Notes under the pieces: model-generated
Told to the model about the DNA's origin: nothing
The model's database searches: none
Seen by the model: only the letters and a program-made list of their open reading frames with translations
Made by a program: the position numbers and the translations under genes
Part shown: positions 1-10,890 of the stretch, piece by piece
Layout: every line of letters begins with the position of its first letter
Position numbering within the stretch: the first letter of the stretch is position 1
Assembly (NCBI GenBank): GCA_914767715.1
Contig: OU612071.1
Location: forward strand, 28,393,681 to 28,457,680
Direction of reading: 5' to 3'
Length of the DNA stretch: 64,000 bases
Origin: Membranipora membranacea
Taxonomy: Eukaryota; Bryozoa; Gymnolaemata; Cheilostomatida; Membraniporidae

Positions 1-566
1 TGGACATATAAAGCTGCTGGTATATTTGTAGTTCAGACCTAACAGTAAGTGGGGTGTGGACATATAAAGCTGCTGGTATATTTGTAGTTCAGACCTAACA
101 GTAAGTGGGGTGTGGACATATAAAGCTGCTGGTATATTTGTAGTTCAGACCTGACAGTAAGTGGGGTGTGGACATATAAAGCTGCTGGTATATTTGTAGT
201 TCAGACCTGACAGTAAGTGGAGTGTGGACATATAAAGCTGCTGGTATATTTGTAGTTCAGACCTAACAGTAAGTGGGGTGTGGACATATAAAGCTGCTGG
301 TATATTTGTAGTTCAGACCTAACAGTAAGTGGGGTGTGGACATATAAAGCTGCTGGTATATTTGTAGTTCAGACCTAACAGTAAGTAGGGTGTGGACATA
401 TAAAGCTGCTGGTATATTTGTAGTTCAGACCTAACAGTAAGTAGGGTATGGACATATAAAGCTGCTGGTATATTTGTAGTTCAGACCTAACAGTAAGTGG
501 GGTGTGGACATATAAAGCTGCTGGTATATTTGTAGTTCAGACCTAACAGTAAGTGGGGTGTGGACA
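1..566. repeat. 56-bp minisatellite, about 10 copies
   Basis: The unit begins TGGACATATAAAGCTGCTGG and repeats every 56 bases with only scattered substitutions (aacag/gacag, gtgggg/gtaggg). The array starts at or before the window edge and decays after 566. It lies downstream of the last visible exon of the minus-strand ABHD16 gene, so it is probably intronic. On the plus strand each unit carries a GTAAGT string, but no plus-strand gene is seen here. Confidence 0.95.
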
Positions 567-719
567 CAGAAACCTGGTATATTTAGACCCATTGTGTAAC
601 AACTTAGCTAGGATAAGTGGCCACCATAGTTTAAGCTGGAGATTTCCAGCCAGTACCCTCCTATCTTCAGACCATAACTTGAGTTCTTTTTAACGTTACC
701 TGATCAGGGTGGGGTTTAC

Positions 720-3700
720 CGGTACTCGACCCAAACCCAGGATGATTCCAGCCTAGTATAGAATATCCCCGACTTAGAGGAGCGTCCATACAACCGGCTT
801 CATAAAACGCAGCGTTCCCCTCGCTGGTGATCACCTACAACAAGCAGCATACCATATATACTACATGTATAAAAAGAAGTTTTCTATGCATATGAGCAGA
901 CAGGTGTATTCTTTAATTCAAATGGCAAAAAATAACTGAAATTTTCATGACGTGATGATTTCCAATTTCTGCTTTATAGGTATGTATCTGCATCAAATAG
1001 TGTGAGGGGTTGGTGAAACGGGTGGAAATCATTTTGGTTGCGGGGAAACCCCAGCTCTGCAGGTACTTCTATGCTGCTTTGATCTTGGTCTTGTTCACAG
1101 ACTCAATATTGAATAGCATGCACATGGTTTGGATATCCTCCACAAGAATTCAAAATATATTCTACCTAGATCACTTGTTGGCGAGTGACCAGAATTCAGC
1201 CCAGATGAGATGATTGTAAGCATATGCTGATCATGACTCACAAAGGCAGGCCAGTATAATATGAGTATATTCTTAGTATATTTTTATAAGTATATTACAG
1301 CCTTAGTAGAAATATATTCTAGGTTTACTACGTAAATAGGTGTATTATTGAAGGTTTACTGTTAGTATATTATAGGTGTATTATTATAGGTATATTCTAG
1401 GTTAACTGTTGGATGAGTATAGGTATATTGTTAGGGATATTATCATACCAGTATATTTCCCTCATCTGTTCCTACATGTCTCCTATCTATAAATAGACTA
1501 TCTATATGATTCCCGTCGTAAGTCTCCAGTTTGTGTCTCTGTCCGTTATGCTGTAACAGAATTACAATTACACATTAATGTATATCGCACCATTATAATA
1601 CATACTGATATCAGTGAATATAAACATGAATTCTTATTACAAATATTAACAAACATTTATAAATAAACAATGATCTAGTTATATAAACTGATGCCCACGT
1701 GGGTACAGTCCAGTATTCAACTTCTCACAGGTCAGCCATTTCTCACACATTCCAGACTCAAACATAAGGATTCGCTGGCTGGGGGTTAGAGAACTAACTA
1801 AATAGACACATAATACAAACCAAAAGGTCAATTATAAACTGAAAACAAATAATCATTTTGTAGTTGCCTTCTCTCTGAACCAGGATAATATAGAGAAGAC
1901 AACTCAAGGCAACTGATTGACTGGTTTGAAGCCCACGGCAGATTGTGATCGCCATGCAACCAATCAATACACGACAGACTAGACTACAGACACACAGCCT
2001 AAAGCTGAGGCCACATGATTGTGCAAATTTCCACTAATTCTTGCAAATTAAATTTCGTAGGAATATTAGCCTGCCACATATGATTGTCATTTCCCAAATT
2101 CGTACTAATGATTTATGGGTGTAATCCTACTGTAATCCTCGTCAGCCAATCTAAACCATAGGCCTACAGTGATAAATTAAAAAATTAAACCAAGGAGAAG
2201 CTGTTTCTTCTTGTTTATTATACCAACCAGTCCAGTGATTCAGCTTCTGGATATGCTTAGGCTCATGAGAAGCTCTACATATTGATCAACCATTCCATCT
2301 TCTTAACCAAAGTTGTTTACATGGATATGGCCTTGACTTATCAATCAAAACAGACAGCCAATCAGTCAAATCTGACAGCCAATCAGATAACAATTCGTGA
2401 AAATTTACACGATTCGGTTTCGTGCATCGTGAACATCCAACGTTTCACGAAATCGTGGGAATCCCTATTCGTACGAAAGTGTTCGTGAATAATTTAAACG
2501 AATCGTAAGAAATCAACCAAGTGTGGCATGTCCTTAAGCCACAAGGAGAGATAACTTACATTCTGTATGAGCTTTGTTCTCCCTTCTATCAGTGCCGGCT
2601 CTACAAACATCAAACAAGTGCAGAGTACTGATAATAAGACTCATAGGATCAGGAAGGCTGTCATTTCTAAGTATTAGAGTAGGCTATACATGTCACTATC
2701 AATTTTATGTCATCAAAATATCTGACGAAATCTAAAATCCTGACATAATATATATTTATACAGAATAAATAATGGAATAACATGTCAGGAGCCACGGGAA
2801 ATCTGTATCAATTCGTTGATGATTACCTTCAGCATAAAGATGATTGATTTTGGAACAGCATTGAGCACACAGAAATGCTGAAAAGAGGAGGCGGATAAGA
2901 GGAGGCGGATATGAGGAGGCGGATATGAGGAGGCGGATATGAGGAGGCGGATATGAGGTGGATATGAGGAGGTGGATATGAGGCGGATATGAGGCGGATA
3001 TGAGGAGGCGGATATGAGGCGGATATGAGGAGGCGGATATGAGGAGGTGGATATGAGGAGGCGGATATGAGGCGGATATGAGGAGGCGGATATGAGGAGG
3101 CGGATAAGAGGAGGCGGATATGAGGAGGTGGATATGAGGAGGCGGATATGAGGCGGATATGAGGCGGATATGAGGAGGCGGATATGAGGCGGATATGAGG
3201 AGGCGGATATGAGGAGGCGGATATGAGGAGGTGGATATGAGGAGGTGGATATGAGGAGGCGGATATGAGGCGGATATGAGGTGGATATGAGGAGGCGGAT
3301 ATGAGGCGGATATGAGGAGGCGGATATGAGGAGGCGGATATGAGGAGGTGGATATGAGGAGGCGGATATGAGGCGGATATGAGGTGGATATGAGGAGGCG
3401 GATATGAGGAGGCGGATATGAGGAGGCGGATATGAGGAGGCGGATATGAGGAGGTGGATATGAGGAGGCGGATATGAGGCGGATATGAGGCGGATATGAG
3501 GCGGATATGAGGTGGATATGAGGTGGATATGAGGGGTTGTGGAAGCTTGAGAGGCCTTTTTACAGCTAGTGGTACATGATGTATAGCTTGACTCTGACTT
3601 ACCGATCATAGAATTAAGGAGTGAAGTACTACCAGGATAAAGTAACCATCGACCGAATGTCCGAGAGGCCACATATCTACAGTCAAAATACATTATATTA

Positions 3701-6700
3701 TAGTTTCAAATATTGTAAGGGACAAATATATATATATGTGTGTAATAAAATATGACATATTACTAGCGATACCTAACCTAACAGTGAGACTTTTGATTAT
3801 TCTTCAGGCTCAACAAAATTACGCGCTATCATCCACTTATAACCATGTAAAACCTCATCTCAGAAAATCAATTGTCAACTGCATCATGTCACATGACATA
3901 ATGTTCTTATTCTACATATAAATCAGGCTATCATATAGATGAGGTTGCCTGCACTGCGGCTCCTCTGACTGTAGTTATATCGAGTTAAACTGAATAACCA
4001 CCATCGTGCTTAAAACACAAGTATTGATTAAAATTTAGGAGTTCATATATATTTTGGGTGATCTACAACTCAGAGAACCTAATCAACTTCATATAATAAG
4101 TTGTTGACATATTTCCTGACATCTTGTTGGACTGCATGTTTAGAGCTTATAGAGACAGAGCTGCGCAGACTTACCCTAAGGCTTTGTATAAGAGTGAAGT
4201 GTTGTGTGTCTTCTCTACTTTGGGGGTTAGATCAGGTCGACTCCTGTCAAACACAAAATTGTGATCAACAGTTATTACTAATCAACGAAAGTAACACGAT
4301 CACAATCAGCAACACACGATCTAGGGAGGATACAGTGTGTAAGCGCTCAAGCTCTCTCTCCGGGCAGCAGGTAGAGACCTTCCATTACTAGCCCCCCACC
4401 GGATGGGTTGTGGTTGGTAAGGGAATGTCACTACCAGCAACCCGGAGAGAGCTTGAATGCTTTACCTACGGAAGATCAAACTGCAAAACTATCAAACCAC
4501 AAAGCTCAGGGGATATTGTGTGTTACGGGCTAAAAACTCACAAACAGTGTTACCAGAGACTATAGATATATATCTATAGTCTCTGGTGTTACTCAACTGG
4601 TTTGAACCTTCAGCTTTCATAAGTAGTACTTTACTGAGGTATATATTCAGGCATATATGTGATGGTACTCTTATATGTGATGGTACTCTTATATGTGATG
4701 ATACTCTTATTCAGACATATATGTATATATACATATATGTATATATACATATGTATATGTATATGTGATGGTACTCTTATTTGGCGTCTGAAAATCGGCT
4801 ATGTGCCTTTGTTTAGCACTCAAGCAGTAGAGACTTTGTTAGGACAACAATACTTATGAGTAAGTAAGTGAGATACCAGAATCGCATAACTTTCAAACAT
4901 TAAAGTCTCAGCCTCCTGTCTCCTAGGTTGAAACTTATATTTCCATTAACTTTGAGAGTTTACACGAGTCTATTACTATGATAATATATTACTTGTTATT
5001 TTTGAGAGAGAAGTCCACAGGCCAGTGAGTGAATGAGAAGTCGTGTCTCCTGACTGTAGAGTTTGGGAGTTGTCCATTCTGTACCTGACGGAGCTCAGTT
5101 TCAAAAGCTTTATACGCTTGGTTAGACATACGCCCGATACCTGTAAAATATAGAAAGTCAAGATAAAATCACCCGACAAGACAAGAAGTCGTCCTACATC
5201 AACGGGACATAATATAAGGTGCTGTTCTAGCTCTGAGACATGGTTGCAGGTAGTGACATTCATTTATGATATTTTATAAACATCATGGCTGGAAATTGAA
5301 TGCCACTACAAGTGACCAGCACAATGTTCAAGAAGAAGAAGATTGGACCATTGTCATTTTAGTGCAAAACAATTAAAAAATAAAGATATATTAAAAATAG
5401 GTTTTAGAACTCCATTGACCCGTATCATGAGCCTAAAATATAGGTACCTATCAATGGGCAATTCATGGACTACATGCAAGTGGAAAACTGGTTAACCAAG
5501 GTCGAGTCAAAGTCATCTCCAAGCTCAAAGCATACGCTCATGTAAAATACATTAACCACACGCACCTCTAGTAAGATGAGCCATGTAGTATACACCCATA
5601 GTCACAGCGATGACTTTAGCAAGGTAAGGCGGACCCTCAGGTGTAGTGAACAGTCCACGTCTGTATAATACTATCATTATAATAGGAGAGAAGAAGTAAC
5701 ACAAACTCCATCCTGCTCTCAGCTGTAGAATAGAGAACTTCAGATTTAAAGTTAACTAATTACACAGAGAGTATAGGAGCTTGTTGTTGGTGGCGGGTCA
5801 AGTTTGTCAGGACAGGCATATGAGACCATGTACTGTTATACTCTAAGCAATATAAACCTGCATATTAAAATGTGAGTTAAATAATATGATATGATAAGGG
5901 TTATATCAATATATTATGAGGATGTCATGTAAGAGTAATGCATTGCAGTGGCTTGTCCTGACAAGTTTTGTTCTCAAGACAGGCTAGCATCGCAGATCCA
6001 ATTAGTAGAAAAATGTTGTGGAACTGATCGGTAAGCAAGAGCCAAATAGCAACTAGTTTGAGCTTTCAAACTGTCCAGGTTGCTGGTAGTGACATTGTAA
6101 TTTCAGCCACATCCTGACAAAATGTGGGTGAGAACTGAGGGTCACATCCAGTGACTCGGACAGAGTTCGAGCATGTAAAATAGTGATCAGTCATCTTGAT
6201 GACATAACGCTACATTAGGTATATAGCTGTAATCCAGAAGCACTTTTGCTGCAGTATCTGTTTATAATGGCATAACCTAACTTGTTAATGTGGTTGGGGG
6301 TACAGAGTTTGTAATCTCTTGAATTTGAGCAGTTACAATAGGTATTGATGCCTCAGAAACGATACCGTATTCAATAAGCGTGTCACAAGTATATTGACAG
6401 GGAAAGTGAACAAAAAACAATGTGTCATTTAAAGAACCAGGATTTTGAGAGGACAGCTCTTTTTGCCACAGTGTGCATCCAGGAGTTGACAGGCAAGGAC
6501 TAATTAAAACACCAAAATGTCTACTTACACATCCGATTGTCCTCGAGGAATAAGACTCCAACTTATTCTCTACATAGGCAGCACCCTGTAACATAAAGTT
6601 AGAATGATCATCAAATAGAGCATAGAATTAGACTTAGAGCCTCTTCATTGGGACAAATTTCTCAGGAGGATCTTTACCCCAGTCCAGCCAGTGCAATGTG

Positions 6701-7023
6701 GTAGGATTGGTTTGAATTTAATCCTTAGGCTAGGTAGCCTCTACATTTAATCAAAACCAATGAGGGAGTTCATTGTCAAAACCAACATCAATGAATTTCC
6801 AGTGGTTGAGTGATCCAGTGTTGTGTGAGAGAAAATATCAATGTGATGGAGGCACTCAATCACTGGGCTTTCTTACTGATTACTCAGCTGAACAGACATG
6901 TCACTTGAGAGAGAAATGTAGGCTTGTGATGTAAATTACTTGTTGGGAACTTACAGGTACTAATCCATGTTTATAGCGATAGAAGAGCTGTGGACCAGCA
7001 GAGAAGTTCCAAAGGGATGACAT
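720..7023 (-). CDS. ABHD16: ABHD16-type phospholipase, 5' part (9 exons, runs off left edge)
   Basis: ABHD16 proteins are membrane alpha/beta-hydrolases; the animal ABHD16A enzyme acts as a phosphatidylserine lipase at the ER. I joined exons by splice sites and phase: 6955-7023 (ATG at 7023), 6529-6585, 5566-5722, 4993-5140, 4175-4243, 3603-3676, 2560-2627, 1476-1550 and 720-834. The residues match the family in order: an N-terminal GPQLFYRYK segment, a hydrophobic segment ending LYRRG, GIGRMSN, the HWPVDF motif, RTFGRWLLYPGS, YDGNHIDSLFIDRR, then EGNAAFYEAGC and LGWNHPGFGSSTG, the start of the hydrolase core. Phases agree at every junction except between 1476 and 834, where the family has about ten more residues, so one short exon is probably unrecognised. 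The nucleophile elbow and the His/Asp of the triad lie beyond position 1. Introns carry large minisatellites. Recognition is by remembered family sequence, not a search. Confidence 0.9.
2889..3535. repeat. GA-rich minisatellite of mixed 14- and 11-bp units
   Basis: The core is ATGAGGAGGCGGAT (14 bp) interspersed with ATGAGGCGGAT (11 bp), with G/A variants at one site. The strand bias is extreme: purine-rich on plus. It sits in the intron between ABHD16 exons 3603-3676 and 2560-2627. A 302-codon open frame on the minus strand is a by-product: the units contain no stop codon in any minus frame. Confidence 0.95.
4552..4587. repeat. Perfect 36-bp palindrome flanked by TGTTA repeats
   Basis: ACCAGAGACTATAGATAT is followed directly by its reverse complement, with no loop. 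Taking CCAGAG...CTCTGG (4553-4586) as the unit, the same five bases TGTTA stand on both sides (4548-4552 and 4587-4591), as expected for an insertion with target duplication. It lies in an ABHD16 intron. Confidence 0.85.
4654..4775. repeat. 18-bp ATATGTGATGGTACTCTT repeat plus (ATGTATAT)n tract
   Basis: Three close copies of ATATGTGATGGTACTCTT stand before an ATATATGTATATATAC-type microsatellite, and one more copy stands after it. Intronic in ABHD16. Confidence 0.8.
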
Positions 7024-7699
7024 TTTGTCAAACTCAAATGCACGTCAATACCACTAGTTCATTTGGAAACTGTAACTCTATGATTTCAGCATCTCTCTCA
7101 GTCTCTGGCAAAAAAAATTAATCAGAAACTTCAACAATAAATGTGGAAAGCTGAACTGCTAAAAGTAAAAACATGAAAGCAAAGAAATGAAGGGCGCTCA
7201 TTGATTTCCCCACAATATAGATGGATGAATTAAACTTAGACTAGGGTCAAGGTTGCCCATAAATGAATAAAAAAAAATTGTGAGACACACCACCAAGGAC
7301 TCCTTGCACACACTGACTGGTGACTGAGCAGTAAAGAAAGCTTTCACCAGCAATTCCTGTTTAAGCTGAAGTGCTTTCAATAATAGAGCAGACTAGTACA
7401 AATAAACTAGACATTACTTGTTGCTGACAGCAAGGAGAGTTCTCCCTGCTGACAGGTAGCATGACTAAACTTGAATCAAGGACTTGAGTAACAGTACTGA
7501 GTACACTGACTGAGTACAGGGAGTGGGACTCCAGAGTTGTTACCCTAAATTAACATCGATTATTATGATTATTACTATTGATTTCTTGCGTTAAGTAAGG
7601 CTTGTTGATGTGGTTGTTTTAAAGTGTTTGTAAAGAATCAGTTCTTTTGGAATCATTCTAGAGATCTCAGTCTAGTTTAGAACATTATTCTATGTTCAA

Positions 7700-8060
7700 A
7701 AGCAGCCTGTGGCCCAGTTAAGACTTATTTGCCCTCAAAGTTGGGATGAGAAGGTACTAAAAAGGTACTACAAAAGTTATTTAATTCCACACTCGAGGAC
7801 ACAGCTTTTTCAGACAATTTTTTTTCCAAATACCATCCGCCTCTGGAATTTGTTGTCACCGAGTGATGTCGAGGCCAAATCTCTCAACTCTTTTAAGTCT
7901 CAAATGTCAACAAGTTATTAGTTCCAGAATTATATTTTAGAAACACACTGCACCAAACGCACCACAACATATTATATTTATTGCACCTTTTAAACTGTGC
8001 GAAATACTCACCCGAGTCATGCACAATAATGGCATACTACTACTAATACTATTTTTTTCC
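7700..8060 (+). mobile_element. LINE 3'-end remnant
   Basis: An open frame to 7921 ends in FFPNTIRLWNLLSPSDV followed by a short FK-containing tail, the C-terminal signature of CR1/L2/Rex-type reverse transcriptase ORFs. The frame is only about 70 codons, so it is a 5'-truncated copy. Downstream is an AT-rich 3' region ending near 8050 in a TACTACTAATACTA microsatellite, typical of LINEs that end in short repeats and not in poly-A. Confidence 0.65.
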
Positions 8061-10424
8061 TTTGGAGTTGTGATCACTTGTTGAAAATAGTACCTTTTTA
8101 GTACCTCAGATTATAATGGGAATATACAGTACTTTGTAACTAAGGCGTATTGTTATGACGCAGTGGTTTTGATATTCTGCATGTGATATCAAAACACACA
8201 GAATTTATCTATTGAATGAATGAGTGAATACAAGGCATTATTTATCTGTCCCATGTGGTTTAGCTGGTAAAATGGGATAGTGTATGACATTTCATAATTC
8301 AATGGCAAAGCTAACGATCTAAGTCGAACATGGCATAAAATTACAGCTCTAGCTCATCCCACAGTGAGAATGAAAATTACAGGGAGATTAACAGCTTTAG
8401 TGAGAGCGAGATTGAATATCATTTAGGAGGCATTTGTAGCAAATCAACGTCGAGTCCATGTGATTATCAGAGGGAAAATATCTCTGAGGTAGTCACACCA
8501 CTCAAGTTAAAATCTGTATGATTTCGGCCACTGGAAATAACCCACAGTGCTTTGGCAGATACAACATTTCTGTTAACCATGGTTACTGCTCGAGATAGAA
8601 ATTGGCAATATAAAGGCAGATCAATACATCACGCTAAGTATTTCAAGGTTTTGTTTACATTTATATGATGAATAAATGAGATTGTGGCTATGACATTCCA
8701 ATCAAACTCCGTCTTCAGCCCGACCGCATGAAAACCAGTGATATGCTTCAATTATTAGCTTCATGAATAGCGGCTTTCAATAGAATTTCAATGGAAGATA
8801 CAAAATTTACACAGGTAGATTGTGTGTTTTTCTTGAAAATATGTATTTCCAAATCGCACAGAAATATAATATAAAGTCTTTGTAAATCTCGAAATTCCAG
8901 GCATTAGGATGATGTTGAAATCCAAAGCATGCAATGATTAATACTGAGTGATTTGAGGTTTTGACAATTTTTTCAACAATTTTTGCAAAGTTTCTGATGT
9001 TTAAACACTTAGGGTTTTTTTGGATAAACTGTGTTGTTTACATTGTTTAAAAACTAGAAATTACAAGTCACAAAGTAAATTCAACTCAATAAATTTGTCA
9101 TCTAGTTGTTCGGACTTCAGGGTGATGTAAAATGTAAATGAATTTGACTGCCTCCTAAAGAGGAGTATTGATAATCGTGTTAGCAGTGGGATACCTGGAG
9201 AAACTTTCTATTTTTTATTAGATCTTGTCCATCTCTGTGCATCACAGATACTCAGCACAGCACTCAGACTATCAATATTACTGACTGAGTGCAGCAGGTC
9301 TTATGAGAGCACATGTCACTGCACACAACAGTCACTTAGGAAATTAATTTGTCGAGTTTTTGAGTTATTTCGGTAGTATGGATCTGATTTGGGAGGCTAG
9401 TGTTGGGTAAATTGCAAGATTTGGTACAAACTATAAAGCATTGCATGGACCATTTTTGGGTGAATCTGAAATAAGCAAGGCTTTGTCAGCAGGAAGAATC
9501 AATTGCTCCATTATAATCTTATTTAACAGAGCAAACAAGCGCATCGGTCTGAAATGAAAATCACTCATTTTCATGCTTGAAAAACAGTGGACAGGGAATG
9601 CGTCAAAGTCATAGTCGTTGATTGTAATGTACAGTGGTTCTTCTAATCTTTTCTTTGACATGGGCTCATAACAGATATAAAGGTTGTTTTGATTAGCGGT
9701 CTCAACTCATCAAATAGTGTGTATACAAATTATAGAACCTTCTTTTGAACTTTTATGTCATCAGACAGACTTGTGAGTGACTTTGTCATTTATTTGCAAA
9801 AGTTGTTATCTAACCACAATAGTCACTAATATTACAGTATTTCCCCAATAACAGGCTCATCACAAATCGCCTGGACTAGTTGGGCGGTGCATGAGTAGGC
9901 AACTCAATGTTGTTAAAATATAACACCCAAACCTACCAGACCAAATAACCCTGATGTCTAACTTTATATGCAAATGCATGTGTGATAGCTGACTTAATCT
10001 GATTTCCAGCTCAAAAATGATACCAAGTAACCTGTTCCTTTACAAACACTTTAATTAATAACTGATATGATGAAGATGAAGTGTAAATGCACCACACTGC
10101 TACCGTCTTATGGCAGTAGAGTAGTATCATTACAAAATAAAGAACAGTTGTAAAATACCCTTTACCAGTGGTGCCTACATATTGTAGCAGCAGGTGGATT
10201 GTGTATACCCACAGATGAGTGTAGCAAAAGTGGAGAACTGAGGCTGACATACACGTTCCCCAACCATCAATCACACACACCCAACATGCATTTAGACAAG
10301 CACACTTTGCTTGCCATTGTACTCCTTTGTTCACCAAACAAAAGGCCTTGGGTTTGGTTGTGGATCCTTCCACCTAGGGATTGAGATCAACAATATATTT
10401 GTCAGGTCCAGTGTTAACTGCTCA
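8061..10424. other. Region without a recognised gene
   Basis: No conserved family seen. One Ser-rich open stretch at about 8340-8521 (plus, ending TCTGTATGA, with residues such as SHSENENYRE) follows a TTACAG acceptor-like string and could be an isolated exon. A minus-strand 76-codon ORF at 9431-9661 begins with ATG but matches nothing I know. The rest is AT-rich with no structure I could see. Confidence 0.4.
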
Positions 10425-10429
10425 TTGCG

Positions 10430-10537
10430 GTTAAAGGGTAACATACCTACAGCCTGTCTTGGACTTAAAGGGTAGCCTACCTACAGCCTGTCTGGGACTT
10501 AAAGGGTAGCCTACCTACAGCCTGTCTGGGACTTAAA
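10430..10537. repeat. 34-bp repeat, 3 copies
   Basis: GGGACTTAAAGGGTAGCCTA is the start of a 34-base unit repeated three times (the first copy is diverged), just upstream of the PHPT1-like gene. Confidence 0.8.
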
Positions 10538-10618
10538 TGCACATACTTACATACTTTTGCCCAAGATAATTATGTATCAACACCAAAACTTGAATGTGTG
10601 TATATTTTTCTGCTTTAG

Positions 10619-10673
10619 CACTGTATACAGGAGATATTTCTGTGTCTGATGAAGTTAACAGCATCACTTCTCA
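10619..10673 (+). other. Possible 5' noncoding exon of the PHPT1-like gene
   Basis: Bounded by TGCTTTAG and CAG|GTAACT. One frame is open (LYTGDISVSDEVNSITSQ), but its phase does not join the PHPT1 frame of the next exon, so if real it is more likely 5' UTR or an upstream ORF. Confidence 0.35.
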
Positions 10674-10890
10674 GGTAACTGAAATATGTACTCGTTCTGT
10701 AACAACATAAATTTTACATTAACAGCACAAGATTACAATCTAATCTCATGGCACATTAAAAAATTAACTAATGAAGCCACACTAAACTATTTCAAATTCC
10801 TGCATATTAGTGAAACCAGGTAAGAGTATCAATACTTCTGTTGTTGTCCTGTACGCTGATTGACTGAGCGCAAACTATATAATTTTACAG

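Noticed and set aside
2830-2879. Exon-like stretch (TTTTCAG ... AAG|GTAATC) on the minus strand
   Set aside because: Phase fits ABHD16, but its residues do not match the family, whereas 2560-2627 does and also fits the phase.
2785-3693. 302-codon minus ORF
   Set aside because: Most of it is the 14/11-bp minisatellite, which is open in all frames; only 3603-3676 is real coding (ABHD16 exon).
9431-9661. 76-codon minus ORF with a plausible start
   Set aside because: No family match, no splice context; length is within chance for AT-rich DNA.
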